Assembly (NCBI GenBank): GCA_945901125.1
Contig: CAMDKD010000015.1
Coordinates: forward strand, 1 to 64,000
Origin: Bordetella parapertussis
GTDB lineage: Bacteria > Pseudomonadota > Gammaproteobacteria > Burkholderiales > Burkholderiaceae_C
Length of the DNA: 64,000 bases
Direction: 5' to 3'
A model generated the notes under the pieces. The model saw nothing but the letters and a program-made list of their open reading frames with translations. It did not search any database and was not told where the DNA came from. Shown one piece after another: positions 18,508-27,242 of the stretch; position 1 is the first letter of the stretch, and each line of letters starts with the position of its first letter. Both the position numbers and the translations under genes were made by a program.

Positions 18508-19642
18508 AACACAGTTTGAATTGCACGATGGGGATGTGCTGGCACAGGTCAGCGGCCATGTCGGTTTGATCACACTGAATCGCGCCAAGGCATTGAACGC
18601 TTTGTCTTTGCCTATGGTGCGCGACATCACGCAGGCCTTGCTGGCCTGGCAAGCGGACCGCGGCGTGAAGGTTGTGGCCATGCGCGGCATGGGGCGCGAG
18701 GGCGCATTCGGTGCGTTTTGCGCGGGCGGCGACATACGGTTTTTTCACCAAGCCGCGCTGGCTGGTGACCCGCAATTGGAAGATTTTTTCACCGAAGAAT
18801 ATGCGCTTAACCATTTGATACACAACTACGCCAAGCCTTGCATGGTGTTCATGGACGGCGTGGTCATGGGCGGCGGCATGGGTTTGGCGCAAGGTGCCAG
18901 CCTGCGTATCGCCACCGATAAAACCAAGATGGCCATGCCCGAGACCATGATCGGTTTGTTCCCCGATGTGGGCGGCGGTTATTTCCTCAGCCGCTGCCAA
19001 GGCGCTTTGGGCGAATACCTTGGCCTGACCGGACATATGTTGAACGGCGCAGAAGCCGTGTTCTCAGGGCTGGCAGATGTGCTGTGCCCCAGCGCCGAAT
19101 TGACCGCGCTGTGGGATGCATTGCCGCAAATGGATTGGCAAAACCAAACACAAGCGTTGCAACAACTGACGCAGCCGTATGCTGCCGCCACCGTAGAGGC
19201 CAAAGCACTCACACCGGCTTGGTGGAATGACAGTTTGAACAATTTGTTTGCATTAGCCGATGTGCCAACCATTGCCACGGCCTTGGCGCAACACACAGAT
19301 GAACTGTCAGCAGCCGCTTTGCAAGCGCTGCGCAAACGTTCACCGCTGATGCTAGCCGTCACGCTAGAGCAAATCCGCCGCGCCCGCCACATGGGCCTGG
19401 CCGATGAATTGCGCATGGAACGCGACATGGTGAGACACAGTTTTCACCCGGCGCATTTGCAACGCGGCCCGGCGCACAGCGACACGGTAGAGGGCATACG
19501 TGCGCTGGCGGTGGACAAAGACCATGCGCCCAAGTGGCAGCCAGAGCGTTTGGAAGACATCAGCGCGGACATGGTGATGCCGTTTTTCCAAAGCGCGTGG
19601 CCGGTGCATGCGCATCCGCTGCGGCATTTGGCAGACATTTGA
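18500..19642 (+). CDS. Enoyl-CoA hydratase/isomerase family protein, 3-hydroxyisobutyryl-CoA hydrolase type
   Basis: This is a crotonase-fold enzyme. The ATG at 18500, with GGAGG about nine bases upstream, gives 380 residues, the size of HIBCH proteins rather than the 260 of ordinary hydratases. The HIBCH signature is visible as MPETMIGLFPDVGGGYFLSR (about residues 145-164). The oxyanion segments FCAGGDIRFFHQ and DGVVMGGGMG are also present. Members hydrolyse 3-hydroxyisobutyryl-CoA in valine breakdown, but related proteins act on other short 3-hydroxyacyl-CoAs. No other valine-pathway gene is adjacent, so the substrate is uncertain. Confidence 0.85.
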   Translation: MHKTQFELHDGDVLAQVSGHVGLITLNRAKALNALSLPMVRDITQALLAWQADRGVKVVAMRGMGREGAFGAFCAGGDIRFFHQAALAGDPQLEDFFTEEYALNHLIHNYAKPCMVFMDGVVMGGGMGLAQGASLRIATDKTKMAMPETMIGLFPDVGGGYFLSRCQGALGEYLGLTGHMLNGAEAVFSGLADVLCPSAELTALWDALPQMDWQNQTQALQQLTQPYAAATVEAKALTPAWWNDSLNNLFALADVPTIATALAQHTDELSAAALQALRKRSPLMLAVTLEQIRRARHMGLADELRMERDMVRHSFHPAHLQRGPAHSDTVEGIRALAVDKDHAPKWQPERLEDISADMVMPFFQSAWPVHAHPLRHLADI

Positions 19643-19666
19643 AAAACTATAAAAAGAAAGTTTCGC

Positions 19667-20413
19667 ATGGCTTCCAGCCCTAAAGTCTTATTCGGTTTTC
19701 ATGCGGTCGGTGTGCGACTGAAGACCACACCTGCGTCGGTCATCGAAGTGTTTTTCGACCCGACCCGCAGAGACGCACGCATGCGTCAGTTTCAAGAGCG
19801 CGCCAAAGAAGCCAAAGTGAAACTGGTGGAGGCCGACGGCATGCGACTGGCGCAACTGGCCGGTAACCACGGCCACCAAGGCGTGGTGGCGCGGGTGCAT
19901 GCGATAGACATTGCCCGGTCATTGGACGAATGCCTGGAAGCTTTGCCGGACGACACACCAGCGCTGATATTGGTGTTGGACGGCATCACCGACCCGCACA
20001 ACCTGGGAGCGTGTTTGCGCGTGGCAGACGGCGCGGGCGTGCATGCGGTGATTGCGCCCAAAGACCATGCCGTGGGCATCAACGCTACGGTGGCCAAGGT
20101 GGCGAGTGGCGCAGCCGAGACCGTGCCGTATTTCATGGTGACCAACCTGGCGCGAACGCTGAACGAATTGAAAGAGCGCAATATCTGGATCACCGGCACC
20201 AGCGATGACGCAGAAAAAACGCTTTACGACGTGGATTTGAAAATAGCTACCGCCTGGGTATTGGGTGCGGAAGGTAGCGGCCTGAGGCAACTAACACGCA
20301 AGACCTGCGATCAGCTGGTCAGTATTCCCATGGCGGGCGGCGTGGAGAGTTTGAATGTCTCGGTGGCGAGTGGGATATGTTTGTATGAAACGGTCAGGCA
20401 ACGCGGCGTCTGA
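19667..20413 (+). CDS. rlmB: 23S rRNA (guanosine-2251-2'-O)-methyltransferase RlmB
   Basis: This SPOUT-class methyltransferase modifies G2251 of 23S rRNA in the peptidyl-transferase P loop, using S-adenosylmethionine. The 248 residues contain an N-terminal substrate-binding domain (1-85, starting VLFGFHAVGVRLK) and a knotted catalytic domain. The SpoU motifs are clear: LDGITDPHNLGACLR (motif 1), VLGAEGSGLR (motif 2) and IPMAGGVESLNVSVA (motif 3). It has its own space upstream and a weak hairpin downstream. Confidence 0.95.
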   Translation: MASSPKVLFGFHAVGVRLKTTPASVIEVFFDPTRRDARMRQFQERAKEAKVKLVEADGMRLAQLAGNHGHQGVVARVHAIDIARSLDECLEALPDDTPALILVLDGITDPHNLGACLRVADGAGVHAVIAPKDHAVGINATVAKVASGAAETVPYFMVTNLARTLNELKERNIWITGTSDDAEKTLYDVDLKIATAWVLGAEGSGLRQLTRKTCDQLVSIPMAGGVESLNVSVASGICLYETVRQRGV

Positions 20414-20427
20414 ACTAAGTATTTGGG

Positions 20428-20458
20428 CCAAGCCTAGCTTGGAAATTTCAGTTTTTTT
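20428..20458 (+). terminator. Possible weak terminator after rlmB
   Basis: A 6-bp stem (CCAAGC / GCTTGG) with a 3-nt loop is followed by AAATTTCAG and then seven T. The gap between stem and T run makes it a weak candidate. Confidence 0.35.
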
Positions 20459-20476
20459 CAGAGCACTCCTATTAGC

Positions 20477-20824
20477 TCAATCAGCAAGCATTGCCCAGCG
20501 CTCATGGTCGCGCCATTGACCGTTGTTTTTAAGAAAACGCGGGCTAAAGCCCTCTTTGCTGAAGCCGCACGCCCGAACTAAGGCGATAGACGCCAGGTTA
20601 TCCGGCTGTATGTTGGCTTCCAGGCGATGCAACTTCAAGCGTTTGAATGCAATACCTATGGCGAGTTCAACGGCTTTGCGGCTCATAGGCACTTGCACCC
20701 AGGGCTTGAGCAGCTCGCGGCTGCAGCGCAAGCCTTGCATGAACGCGCTTTCGTCACTGGCACGTAATGGCCGGAGCCTGACCGAGGGCTGCACAGCTGT
20801 CACACGTTGTAAAGGTTTGTGCAT
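20477..20824 (-). pseudogene. Internally deleted RimJ-type GNAT N-acetyltransferase
   Basis: The 115-residue frame has the N-terminal part of RimJ-like acetyltransferases (VRLRPLRASDESAF ... SRELLKPWV). It then passes directly to the C-terminal third (AIGIAFKRLKLHRLEANIQPDN ... GFSPRFLKNNGQW). Normal family members have about 170-190 residues. The missing 60-70 residues should hold the central beta strands and the acetyl-CoA pyrophosphate loop (motif A, R/QxxGxG/A), which I cannot find here. The frame is still open and starts with ATG, so a short protein may be made, but acetyltransferase activity is unlikely. I call it a deletion pseudogene. Confidence 0.7.
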
Positions 20825-20931
20825 GCAAGCAGTTTAAGCAGTGTTTAACCGTGCAGACTGCCGCTAAAAGCAATAAATTAGTACTTACATGGAGATAGTA
20901 TTTGAAATAGTTAATTCATTCCTATTCACCC

Positions 20932-22401
20932 ATGAAATTCTGGCTAAAGCTTGCCTGTCGGCTGTCCCCGGTTCTTGTGCTGCTGGCCTGCGCGGGTGGG
21001 GGTGGAGGCGGGGGAGTTGGGGGCGCTTGTTCTGTTGTCGGTAGCAATGGCACTGCTATCAAAAATAATGGTGACTCTGGTTTAAATATGTATGACTGCC
21101 AGACGCCCGTCAGCAAGAACACCGCTGTTTTGCAAGCTGCCGCATACCCGTCGAACTGGGATGGCAACACGCCAGTGACACCACCCAAAGTCTCGCCCAT
21201 AGAGTCGGTTTACGCAGACGGCACCAAGGTGGTCAGAGACGGTTCCGAACAAAAGCCGTTTTTGCAATCTGAACTCAATGCTGCGGCCATCACTGACCCT
21301 AACGCCGTGGTGCGCAGCGTCAGCCAAGTGGCTGCTGCCAGCACATCGACTGGCTACAAATCAATGGATTACGACTTGCGCTGGGGAACACCCGACCCAA
21401 AGGGACCCGGTTACGCCGACCTTTATGCAAACGGAGATTGGCGGCCTGAGCAGCCACTGTATTTTTGGGGGCAGAGGTTAAGCGGTCAGGGATTTTTGGT
21501 CGCATACGGGCCGAGTATCGGTGCCCCTGCATCTGAAGTCATCGACGCGTGGAAGCTCGGGTGGACCGGCAAGGGCGTGAATATCCTGATGGAAGACTTC
21601 TTGTATTTTAACGAGGGTGCATACCATGGCGTTATCACCAGCTTGTTGGCTTACCGTTATGCGCCCGGAGCTAACTTTTATGGATGGAATATCGACCCGT
21701 TCACCTTGAACTCTTCAGTGGTTGACAAAGACAACAATAACGTGGCGATCAAACCGGGTGCGGTGATCAAACTGGGTGTAGTGAACGCCAGTTACGTGGG
21801 TTTAAATCTTCTTGCTGATTACCGGGACGTGACAACCCGCTTCATGAATCCATCCTTTCAAGGACAAGTGAATTACACCGATGCGGTGATTACCAAGGCT
21901 GCGGGTAATGACAGACGGAACTCTGAAATGGAGCCCATCAACAAGGCCATGGCCGGTATACCTTCCTTAAGCAACCGGGTATTGATAGTCGGTGCACTGA
22001 CCCAGGCGGGGGACGTCAAAAAAACCGTTGACATCGCCTCTTACAGCAATAGAGCTGGCACAGACCCTTTAGTCAACAGCAGATACCTGCTTGCCAGCGG
22101 CACCACGCCTTTTGGCGTAGGCGATTTGGCTGTAGAAGGTCTTGCTATCAACTCAACCAACTCTTACTACTCCAACGCCGGCACCTCTTACGCCGCGCCG
22201 CGCGTGGCCGGCATGGTGGCTATCGTGCGCAGTAAATTTCCTAACCTCAGCGCCAGCCAGACCGCGTCCATCATGCTGGACACGGCGCGTTATGACACGC
22301 TGATTTGCTCTAAAACATTGGCGGGTTGCAACCCCGCCATTTACGGCAGGGGCGAAGCAAGTTTGTCGCGCGCCTTGGCGCCTGTAGGAAAGTTGCGTTG
22401 A
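20932..22401 (+). CDS. Subtilase-like (S8) lipoprotein 1 with poly-Gly linker
   Basis: The N-terminus is a lipoprotein signal ending LVLLAC with C20 as the lipidation site, followed at once by seven Gly plus VGG. The protease domain shows D222 in GKGVNILMEDF, H232 in YHGVITSLLA, the oxyanion N326 in AAGND and S419 in GTSYAAPRVAG. This is a full subtilisin triad. D and H are only 10 residues apart, against 32 in subtilisin. The 489-residue protein should be a surface or periplasmic lipid-anchored protease. The upstream 107 bp carry no clear Shine-Dalgarno. It heads a cassette with a paralogue and a small exported protein. Family membership is firm; activity and substrate are unknown. Confidence 0.8.
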   Translation: MKFWLKLACRLSPVLVLLACAGGGGGGGVGGACSVVGSNGTAIKNNGDSGLNMYDCQTPVSKNTAVLQAAAYPSNWDGNTPVTPPKVSPIESVYADGTKVVRDGSEQKPFLQSELNAAAITDPNAVVRSVSQVAAASTSTGYKSMDYDLRWGTPDPKGPGYADLYANGDWRPEQPLYFWGQRLSGQGFLVAYGPSIGAPASEVIDAWKLGWTGKGVNILMEDFLYFNEGAYHGVITSLLAYRYAPGANFYGWNIDPFTLNSSVVDKDNNNVAIKPGAVIKLGVVNASYVGLNLLADYRDVTTRFMNPSFQGQVNYTDAVITKAAGNDRRNSEMEPINKAMAGIPSLSNRVLIVGALTQAGDVKKTVDIASYSNRAGTDPLVNSRYLLASGTTPFGVGDLAVEGLAINSTNSYYSNAGTSYAAPRVAGMVAIVRSKFPNLSASQTASIMLDTARYDTLICSKTLAGCNPAIYGRGEASLSRALAPVGKLR

Positions 22402-22407
22402 CATGCG
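22182..22407 (+). repeat. 3'-end repeat, copy 1 (subtilase 1 C-terminus and junction)
   Basis: This segment encodes the GTSYAAP block to the final PVGKLR and runs into the next gene start. It is nearly identical to 23970-24187. The last 27 bases (22381-22407) are identical to 24161-24187. Confidence 0.85.
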
Positions 22408-24181
22408 TGGCTTGCTACAAAATCTGCTCATCATCACCGTTGTGCTGGTGTTGGTGGCTTGTGGTGGAGGTGGTGGCGGTGGATCTACTTCAGCCACTTT
22501 GGGGCCTGTCAAAAAAGACGAGCTGGTGACACCGCCTGTATCGAACGAGCTCAGCAAGTCCAAAGATCCGCCGAGCGTGGACACTCCTCCGGCCAAGGTC
22601 GACGATCCTGCTGTTGCAAAAGTTGATCCTCCAGCTCCGACTGACAACCCGAACAATGGTGTTGTTACGACTGACAAAGTGGTGACTTACGCAGATGGTA
22701 TTCAAACCATCAAAATCACATCAAGTAACGGCAGCGTTCAAACGACGCAAAACCCGGCCAAGAGCAACATCGTCGACTGGTCTGCTGACCACGTGACCAA
22801 AACCGTGACATATGTGTTTGCCGATGGCACCAAGAACACAGTGAAACTCACAGTCAACCCGGTGGATCAAAACCCTGTCTTGTCTATAAGCGCCAGTTAC
22901 CCGACGAATTGGACCAGTGGTGACGGCAGCGCCGTCGTGCTGACCTTGGTAACCGCCAAAAGTAAAAATTATGGCGACGGATTTGTAGAGGTTTATGAAA
23001 ACGGCACGCCGGAAAAACCATTTTTGCAATCCACGCTCCTAGCACAATCCATCACAGATCCGAATGCTGTGGTTCGCGCGTCCATTGGCAATCTACCTGC
23101 CGGTGTGAACGCTGAGGCAGCTACCCCCGGGGACTACGACTTACGTTGGAGCACGCCGGACCCCAAGGGACCTGGCTATGCCGCACGCTACGCTACTGGC
23201 AGTTGGCAGCTCGCCAGCGGTTTTACTTTGTGGGGCAATACGCTGGGCAATAGCGTTGGTAGAGGGGCGGTGATTGTCAAGCCTGATGCAGAAGTGATGG
23301 ACGCCTGGAAATCGGGCTGGACCGGTCGCGGCGTGAATGTGATGGTGGAAGATTTTTTGAACGACCAACACGCTGTGGTCACAGGTTTACTGGCCATGCG
23401 AAATGCGCCTGGCGCCAGTTTTTATGGTTACCGGGTCGACATACAAAACAGTCAAAAGGTTTTTGACCAACAACTCGGACAAATTCCCACGGCTTACACA
23501 GGCACAGTCAAGATAGGCGTGGTCAATTCAAGTGTTGTTTCTGATTTACCTTTAATGACCGGCAGATCAAATGGCTGGACCGAACAGCAATTACTTGTGG
23601 CCAGATATAACTACTGGGACGATTTGACAGTCAACCGCTACAAGGATGTAGGACAAACCGGACATGCTGCGAATTTCTTGTTCTCTGATGCGGTGATTGC
23701 AAAGTGCGCCGGCAATGACCGCTTGCGTTCGGAACAAGAGCCTTCTAATTGGTACATCGGCAAAGACACTGCGATACAGCCCCGCTTATTGATTGTCGGG
23801 GCCTTGAATCAGGCCGGTTCCGTCAATAGCCCGGCTTCTATCGCCTGGTACAGCAATACCGCTGGTGCAGATACAGATATAGCAAAAAGATTTTTGCTGG
23901 CCAGCGGCACGATTCCATTTTCTGGAAGTGAGATTGCCGTTAACGGCACACTACTGAGCAGGGGTTACGGTACCTCTTACGCCGCGCCGCGCGTGGCCGG
24001 CATGGTGGCCATTGTGCGCAGCAAATTTCCTAACCTCAGCGCCAGCCAGACTGCGTCCATCATGCTCGACACGGCGCGCTATGACACGCTGACTTGTTAC
24101 CCGGCTTGCGCCCCCGCCATTTATGGCAGGGGAGAAGCCAGCTTATCGCGCGCCTTGGCACCTGTAGGAAAGTTGCGTTGA
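22403..24181 (+). CDS. Subtilase-like (S8) lipoprotein 2 with poly-Gly linker
   Basis: This is a paralogue of the preceding gene, starting one base after its stop. The lipobox ends LVLVAC (C20) and is followed by seven Gly. An extra linker rich in Pro, Asp and Lys (about residues 35-80) and a beta-type domain (about 90-160) precede the protease part. Triad candidates are D317 (GRGVNVMVEDF), H323 (DQHAVVTGLLA), N438 (CAGND) and S525 (GTSYAAPRVAG). Asp to His is only 6 residues, and the usual HG is HA. The last 70 residues and the stop/start junction are nearly the same as in lipoprotein 1, DNA included. The protein is 592 residues long. Whether this compact active site works is open. Confidence 0.78.
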   Translation: MRGLLQNLLIITVVLVLVACGGGGGGGSTSATLGPVKKDELVTPPVSNELSKSKDPPSVDTPPAKVDDPAVAKVDPPAPTDNPNNGVVTTDKVVTYADGIQTIKITSSNGSVQTTQNPAKSNIVDWSADHVTKTVTYVFADGTKNTVKLTVNPVDQNPVLSISASYPTNWTSGDGSAVVLTLVTAKSKNYGDGFVEVYENGTPEKPFLQSTLLAQSITDPNAVVRASIGNLPAGVNAEAATPGDYDLRWSTPDPKGPGYAARYATGSWQLASGFTLWGNTLGNSVGRGAVIVKPDAEVMDAWKSGWTGRGVNVMVEDFLNDQHAVVTGLLAMRNAPGASFYGYRVDIQNSQKVFDQQLGQIPTAYTGTVKIGVVNSSVVSDLPLMTGRSNGWTEQQLLVARYNYWDDLTVNRYKDVGQTGHAANFLFSDAVIAKCAGNDRLRSEQEPSNWYIGKDTAIQPRLLIVGALNQAGSVNSPASIAWYSNTAGADTDIAKRFLLASGTIPFSGSEIAVNGTLLSRGYGTSYAAPRVAGMVAIVRSKFPNLSASQTASIMLDTARYDTLTCYPACAPAIYGRGEASLSRALAPVGKLR

Positions 24182-24187
24182 CATGCG
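23970..24187 (+). repeat. 3'-end repeat, copy 2 (subtilase 2 C-terminus and junction)
   Basis: This is the second copy of the 3'-end repeat. Silent differences are scattered, and a short indel lies near the variable cysteine segment before AIYGRGEASLSRALAP. The AGGAAAG inside the shared end can serve as ribosome site for the gene that follows each copy. Confidence 0.85.
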
Positions 24188-24797
24188 CGGTTTTGTTCAA
24201 AGCCTGCTGTGCATCTTGGTCGTGTTGACTGCGCATGCTCACGCAGGTGATGAAGATCAGCGCGACATGGTGCAACGCATATTGATGGCTTCGCGCGACG
24301 TGCATTTCAAACTGGACTATCCGTTTGTCACGCAAATGTATGTGCAGCGCGAGCAAGGCAATTTCACGCTCAGCTCAGGCCGTGGTTTGCTGTCGGTCAA
24401 CGACACGGCCACCTCTGCCTATGACGAAGCCATCACGCACAACATCAGCGATTTTTACAAGGCCACAAACACACGCCAGCGCTGGGTGATGAATTACCTT
24501 GAGCCGGACACGCGTTGGTTGTTCTCATTCGGTTACGACTCCGGCACGCAAGCCGACAAGCTAAGCATTGAGCAATCGGTGTTTCTGGGGTTAGCGAAAA
24601 ATTTTGAATTAAGCCGTGACCATCACCTGATGTTCTCCTGGGGCCAATGGTTTGGCGGCAAAGTCACCGACCGCCCTTGTCTGGACGCGTATGACCGCGA
24701 GTATTGGTGCCCGAACTTGAGTGCTTGGTCGGAGCGTCCTGTCTTGGACGCAACGCCTGGCAAATACTACGAACTTAAATACCAATGGCTGTTTTAA
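24183..24797 (+). CDS. Small exported protein of the subtilase cassette, outer-membrane candidate
   Basis: I do not recognise this 204-residue protein. It starts with a Sec signal (about residues 1-21, ending AHAHA before GDED). The rest has no membrane helix, many alternating aromatic/polar stretches, and two cysteines (in RPCLD and YWCPN). It ends KYYELKYQWLF. A C-terminal Phe with alternating hydrophobics resembles the beta-signal of outer-membrane barrels, though the protein may also be periplasmic. It begins one base after subtilase 2 and shares the duplicated junction, so all three genes should be one transcript. A partner or substrate of the two lipoproteins is an inference. Confidence 0.65.
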   Translation: MRGFVQSLLCILVVLTAHAHAGDEDQRDMVQRILMASRDVHFKLDYPFVTQMYVQREQGNFTLSSGRGLLSVNDTATSAYDEAITHNISDFYKATNTRQRWVMNYLEPDTRWLFSFGYDSGTQADKLSIEQSVFLGLAKNFELSRDHHLMFSWGQWFGGKVTDRPCLDAYDREYWCPNLSAWSERPVLDATPGKYYELKYQWLF

Positions 24798-24886
24798 AAC
24801 CTATTGCGCGCAATCTCATTGCGATAAATGCGGCAATCATCACGCCCAAGAGAGAAAAACACCATACCGCCTAGAATCATGGGCTG

Positions 24887-27226
24887 ATGAATGCACCCAT
24901 AGATGTCTCTTTTTTCCAGCGCGCAGCCAAGCCGCTGAGCAGTTACCGCAAGTATTGGGCGGCGCGTTTCGGCACCGCCCCGTTTTTACCCATGAGCCGC
25001 GCAGAAATGACGCAGCTTGGCTGGGACAGTTGCGACATCATTTTGGTCACCGGCGACGCGTATGTGGATCACCCGAGTTTCGGCATGGCGGTCATAGGCC
25101 GCATGCTCGAAGCGCAAGGCTTTCGCGTCGGCATCATTGCCCAGCCCGAGTGGAACAGCGCCGAGCCGTTTCAGGCATTAGGTCAACCGAATTTGTTTTT
25201 CGGCGTGACCGCCGGCAACATGGATTCCATGATCAACCGCTACACCGCTGACCGCAAAATCCGCAGCGATGACGCGTACACGCCAGGCGGCGTTGGCGGC
25301 AAGCGCCCTGACCGCAGCGTGTTGGTATACAGCCAGCGTTGTCGCGAAGCTTATTCAGCGGTGCCCATCATCATTGGCGGTATTGAAGCATCTCTGCGCC
25401 GGATAGCGCATTACGACTATTGGCAAGACAAAGTGCGTCGCTCTATATTGGTCGACGCCAAAGCAGATTTGCTGCTCTACGGCAACGCCGAACGCGCGCT
25501 GGTGGAAGTCGCGCACCGCATCGCCGCCAAAGAACCGATCACGCACATCACCGATGTGCGCGGCACAGCGTTTTTGGTGCGCGAAGCGCCTGCCGATTGG
25601 TTTGAAATCGATTCCACCGAAGTGGATACACCGGGACGGATCGAAGCGCATGTGAACCCGTATTTGATGGTCAGCGACCAGGCCAAGGCGCAAGGCGAAA
25701 CCTGTGCGCGCGAAGACGAAGCGCAAGCGGTAGCAGATGCGCAAACCTTGGTGGTGTCTGTGTCTGCAAAGAAAAGCGAAGCCGGTTTCACCACTTCGCC
25801 TTTGCAATTCGTGCCCAACCCCGCGCTGCAAGGCAAAGGCAAACTCAAAGTGCCACCGCGCGAGCGCTCGGTTATTCGTTTGCCGTCTTACGAGCAAATC
25901 AAATCTGACCCGGTGTTGTACGCTCATGCGAACCGTGTGTTGCATTTGGAAACCAACCCCGGAAATGCGCGTGCATTGGTGCAATCGCATGGCGAAGGGC
26001 GCACCGCGCGCGATGTGTGGATCAACCCGCCGCCGATTCCTCTGACCACCGCCGAGATGGACCATGTGTTTGACTTGCCTTATGCACGCAGCCCGCACCC
26101 GGCGTATGCAGACAAGCAGGGCGGCCACGATGCTGAAACAAAAATTCCGGCGTGGGAAATGATCCGCTTTAGCGTCAACATCATGCGCGGCTGTTTTGGG
26201 GGATGCACGTTTTGTTCGATCACCGAACACGAAGGCCGCATCATCCAAAGCCGCAGCGAAGAATCCATACTGCGCGAAATTGAAGACATACGCGACAAAG
26301 TGCCGGGCTTTACCGGCGTGGTCAGCGATTTGGGCGGCCCCACCGCCAACATGTACCGCATCGGTTGCAAAACGCCAGAGATTGAAGCCGCGTGCCGCAA
26401 ACCGAGTTGCGTGTTTCCCGGCATTTGCCAAAACCTGAACACCAGCCACGCGCCGTTGATACAGCTCTACCGCAAAGCACGTGCGCTGCGTGGCGTGAAA
26501 AAAATATTGATCGGCTCAGGCTTACGTTACGACCTGGCGGTCGAAAGCCCCGAGTACGTGAAAGAACTGGTGACGCACCACGTCGGCGGTTATTTGAAGA
26601 TCGCGCCCGAGCACACCGAAGGCAGCCCCTTGTCGATGATGATGAAGCCGGGCATTGGCAGCTACGAGCGCTTCAAGCAAATGTTTGACAAGTACAGCGC
26701 CGAGGCGGGTAAAAAGCAATATTTGATTCCGTACTTCATCGCCGCCCACCCCGGCACCCGCGACGAAGACATGATGCATCTGGCGGTGTGGTTGAAGAAA
26801 AACGGTTTCCGCGCCGACCAGGTGCAAACCTTTTACCCCAGCCCCATGGCCACAGCGACAGCCATGTACCACTCGGGCAAAAACCCGCTCAAGCGGGTAG
26901 GGCGCGACAGCGAAGCGGTCGACATCGTGCGCGGCGACAAACGTCGCCGCTTACACAAAGCGTTTTTGCGCTACCACGACCCGAACAACTGGCCGCTGTT
27001 GCGCGAAGCGCTCAAAGCCATGGGCCATGCCGATTTGATAGGCAACGGCAAGCAACATTTGATACCGCGTTTTCAGCCGCTCAATACCGAGGGCTATACC
27101 AGCAGTCGGCGCAAAAACAGCACTGCTGCTTCTGCCAAAACCTCGTCTGTGACCACCGGACGGGTAAAGGCCGCGCCCGGAAAAATACTGACCCAGCACA
27201 CCGGTTTGCCGCCTAGAAAAAAGTAA
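24887..27226 (+). CDS. ygiQ: YgiQ-family radical SAM protein
   Basis: This large radical SAM protein of unknown reaction is widespread in bacteria. The 779 residues open with the YgiQ N-terminal domain (YRKYWAARFGTAPFLPMS, GDAYVDHPSFG), a B12-binding-like fold. The radical SAM cluster motif is CxxxCxxC at C436, C440 and C443 (RGCFGGCTFC). A C-terminal basic tail ends in PPRKK. The start ATG at 24887 has no clear Shine-Dalgarno. A TAGAAT box ten bases upstream suggests a nearly leaderless message. It is a single gene convergent with the PIN toxin. Confidence 0.92.
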   Translation: MNAPIDVSFFQRAAKPLSSYRKYWAARFGTAPFLPMSRAEMTQLGWDSCDIILVTGDAYVDHPSFGMAVIGRMLEAQGFRVGIIAQPEWNSAEPFQALGQPNLFFGVTAGNMDSMINRYTADRKIRSDDAYTPGGVGGKRPDRSVLVYSQRCREAYSAVPIIIGGIEASLRRIAHYDYWQDKVRRSILVDAKADLLLYGNAERALVEVAHRIAAKEPITHITDVRGTAFLVREAPADWFEIDSTEVDTPGRIEAHVNPYLMVSDQAKAQGETCAREDEAQAVADAQTLVVSVSAKKSEAGFTTSPLQFVPNPALQGKGKLKVPPRERSVIRLPSYEQIKSDPVLYAHANRVLHLETNPGNARALVQSHGEGRTARDVWINPPPIPLTTAEMDHVFDLPYARSPHPAYADKQGGHDAETKIPAWEMIRFSVNIMRGCFGGCTFCSITEHEGRIIQSRSEESILREIEDIRDKVPGFTGVVSDLGGPTANMYRIGCKTPEIEAACRKPSCVFPGICQNLNTSHAPLIQLYRKARALRGVKKILIGSGLRYDLAVESPEYVKELVTHHVGGYLKIAPEHTEGSPLSMMMKPGIGSYERFKQMFDKYSAEAGKKQYLIPYFIAAHPGTRDEDMMHLAVWLKKNGFRADQVQTFYPSPMATATAMYHSGKNPLKRVGRDSEAVDIVRGDKRRRLHKAFLRYHDPNNWPLLREALKAMGHADLIGNGKQHLIPRFQPLNTEGYTSSRRKNSTAASAKTSSVTTGRVKAAPGKILTQHTGLPPRKK

Positions 27227-27242
27227 GCAAGCTTGGGGCTCA

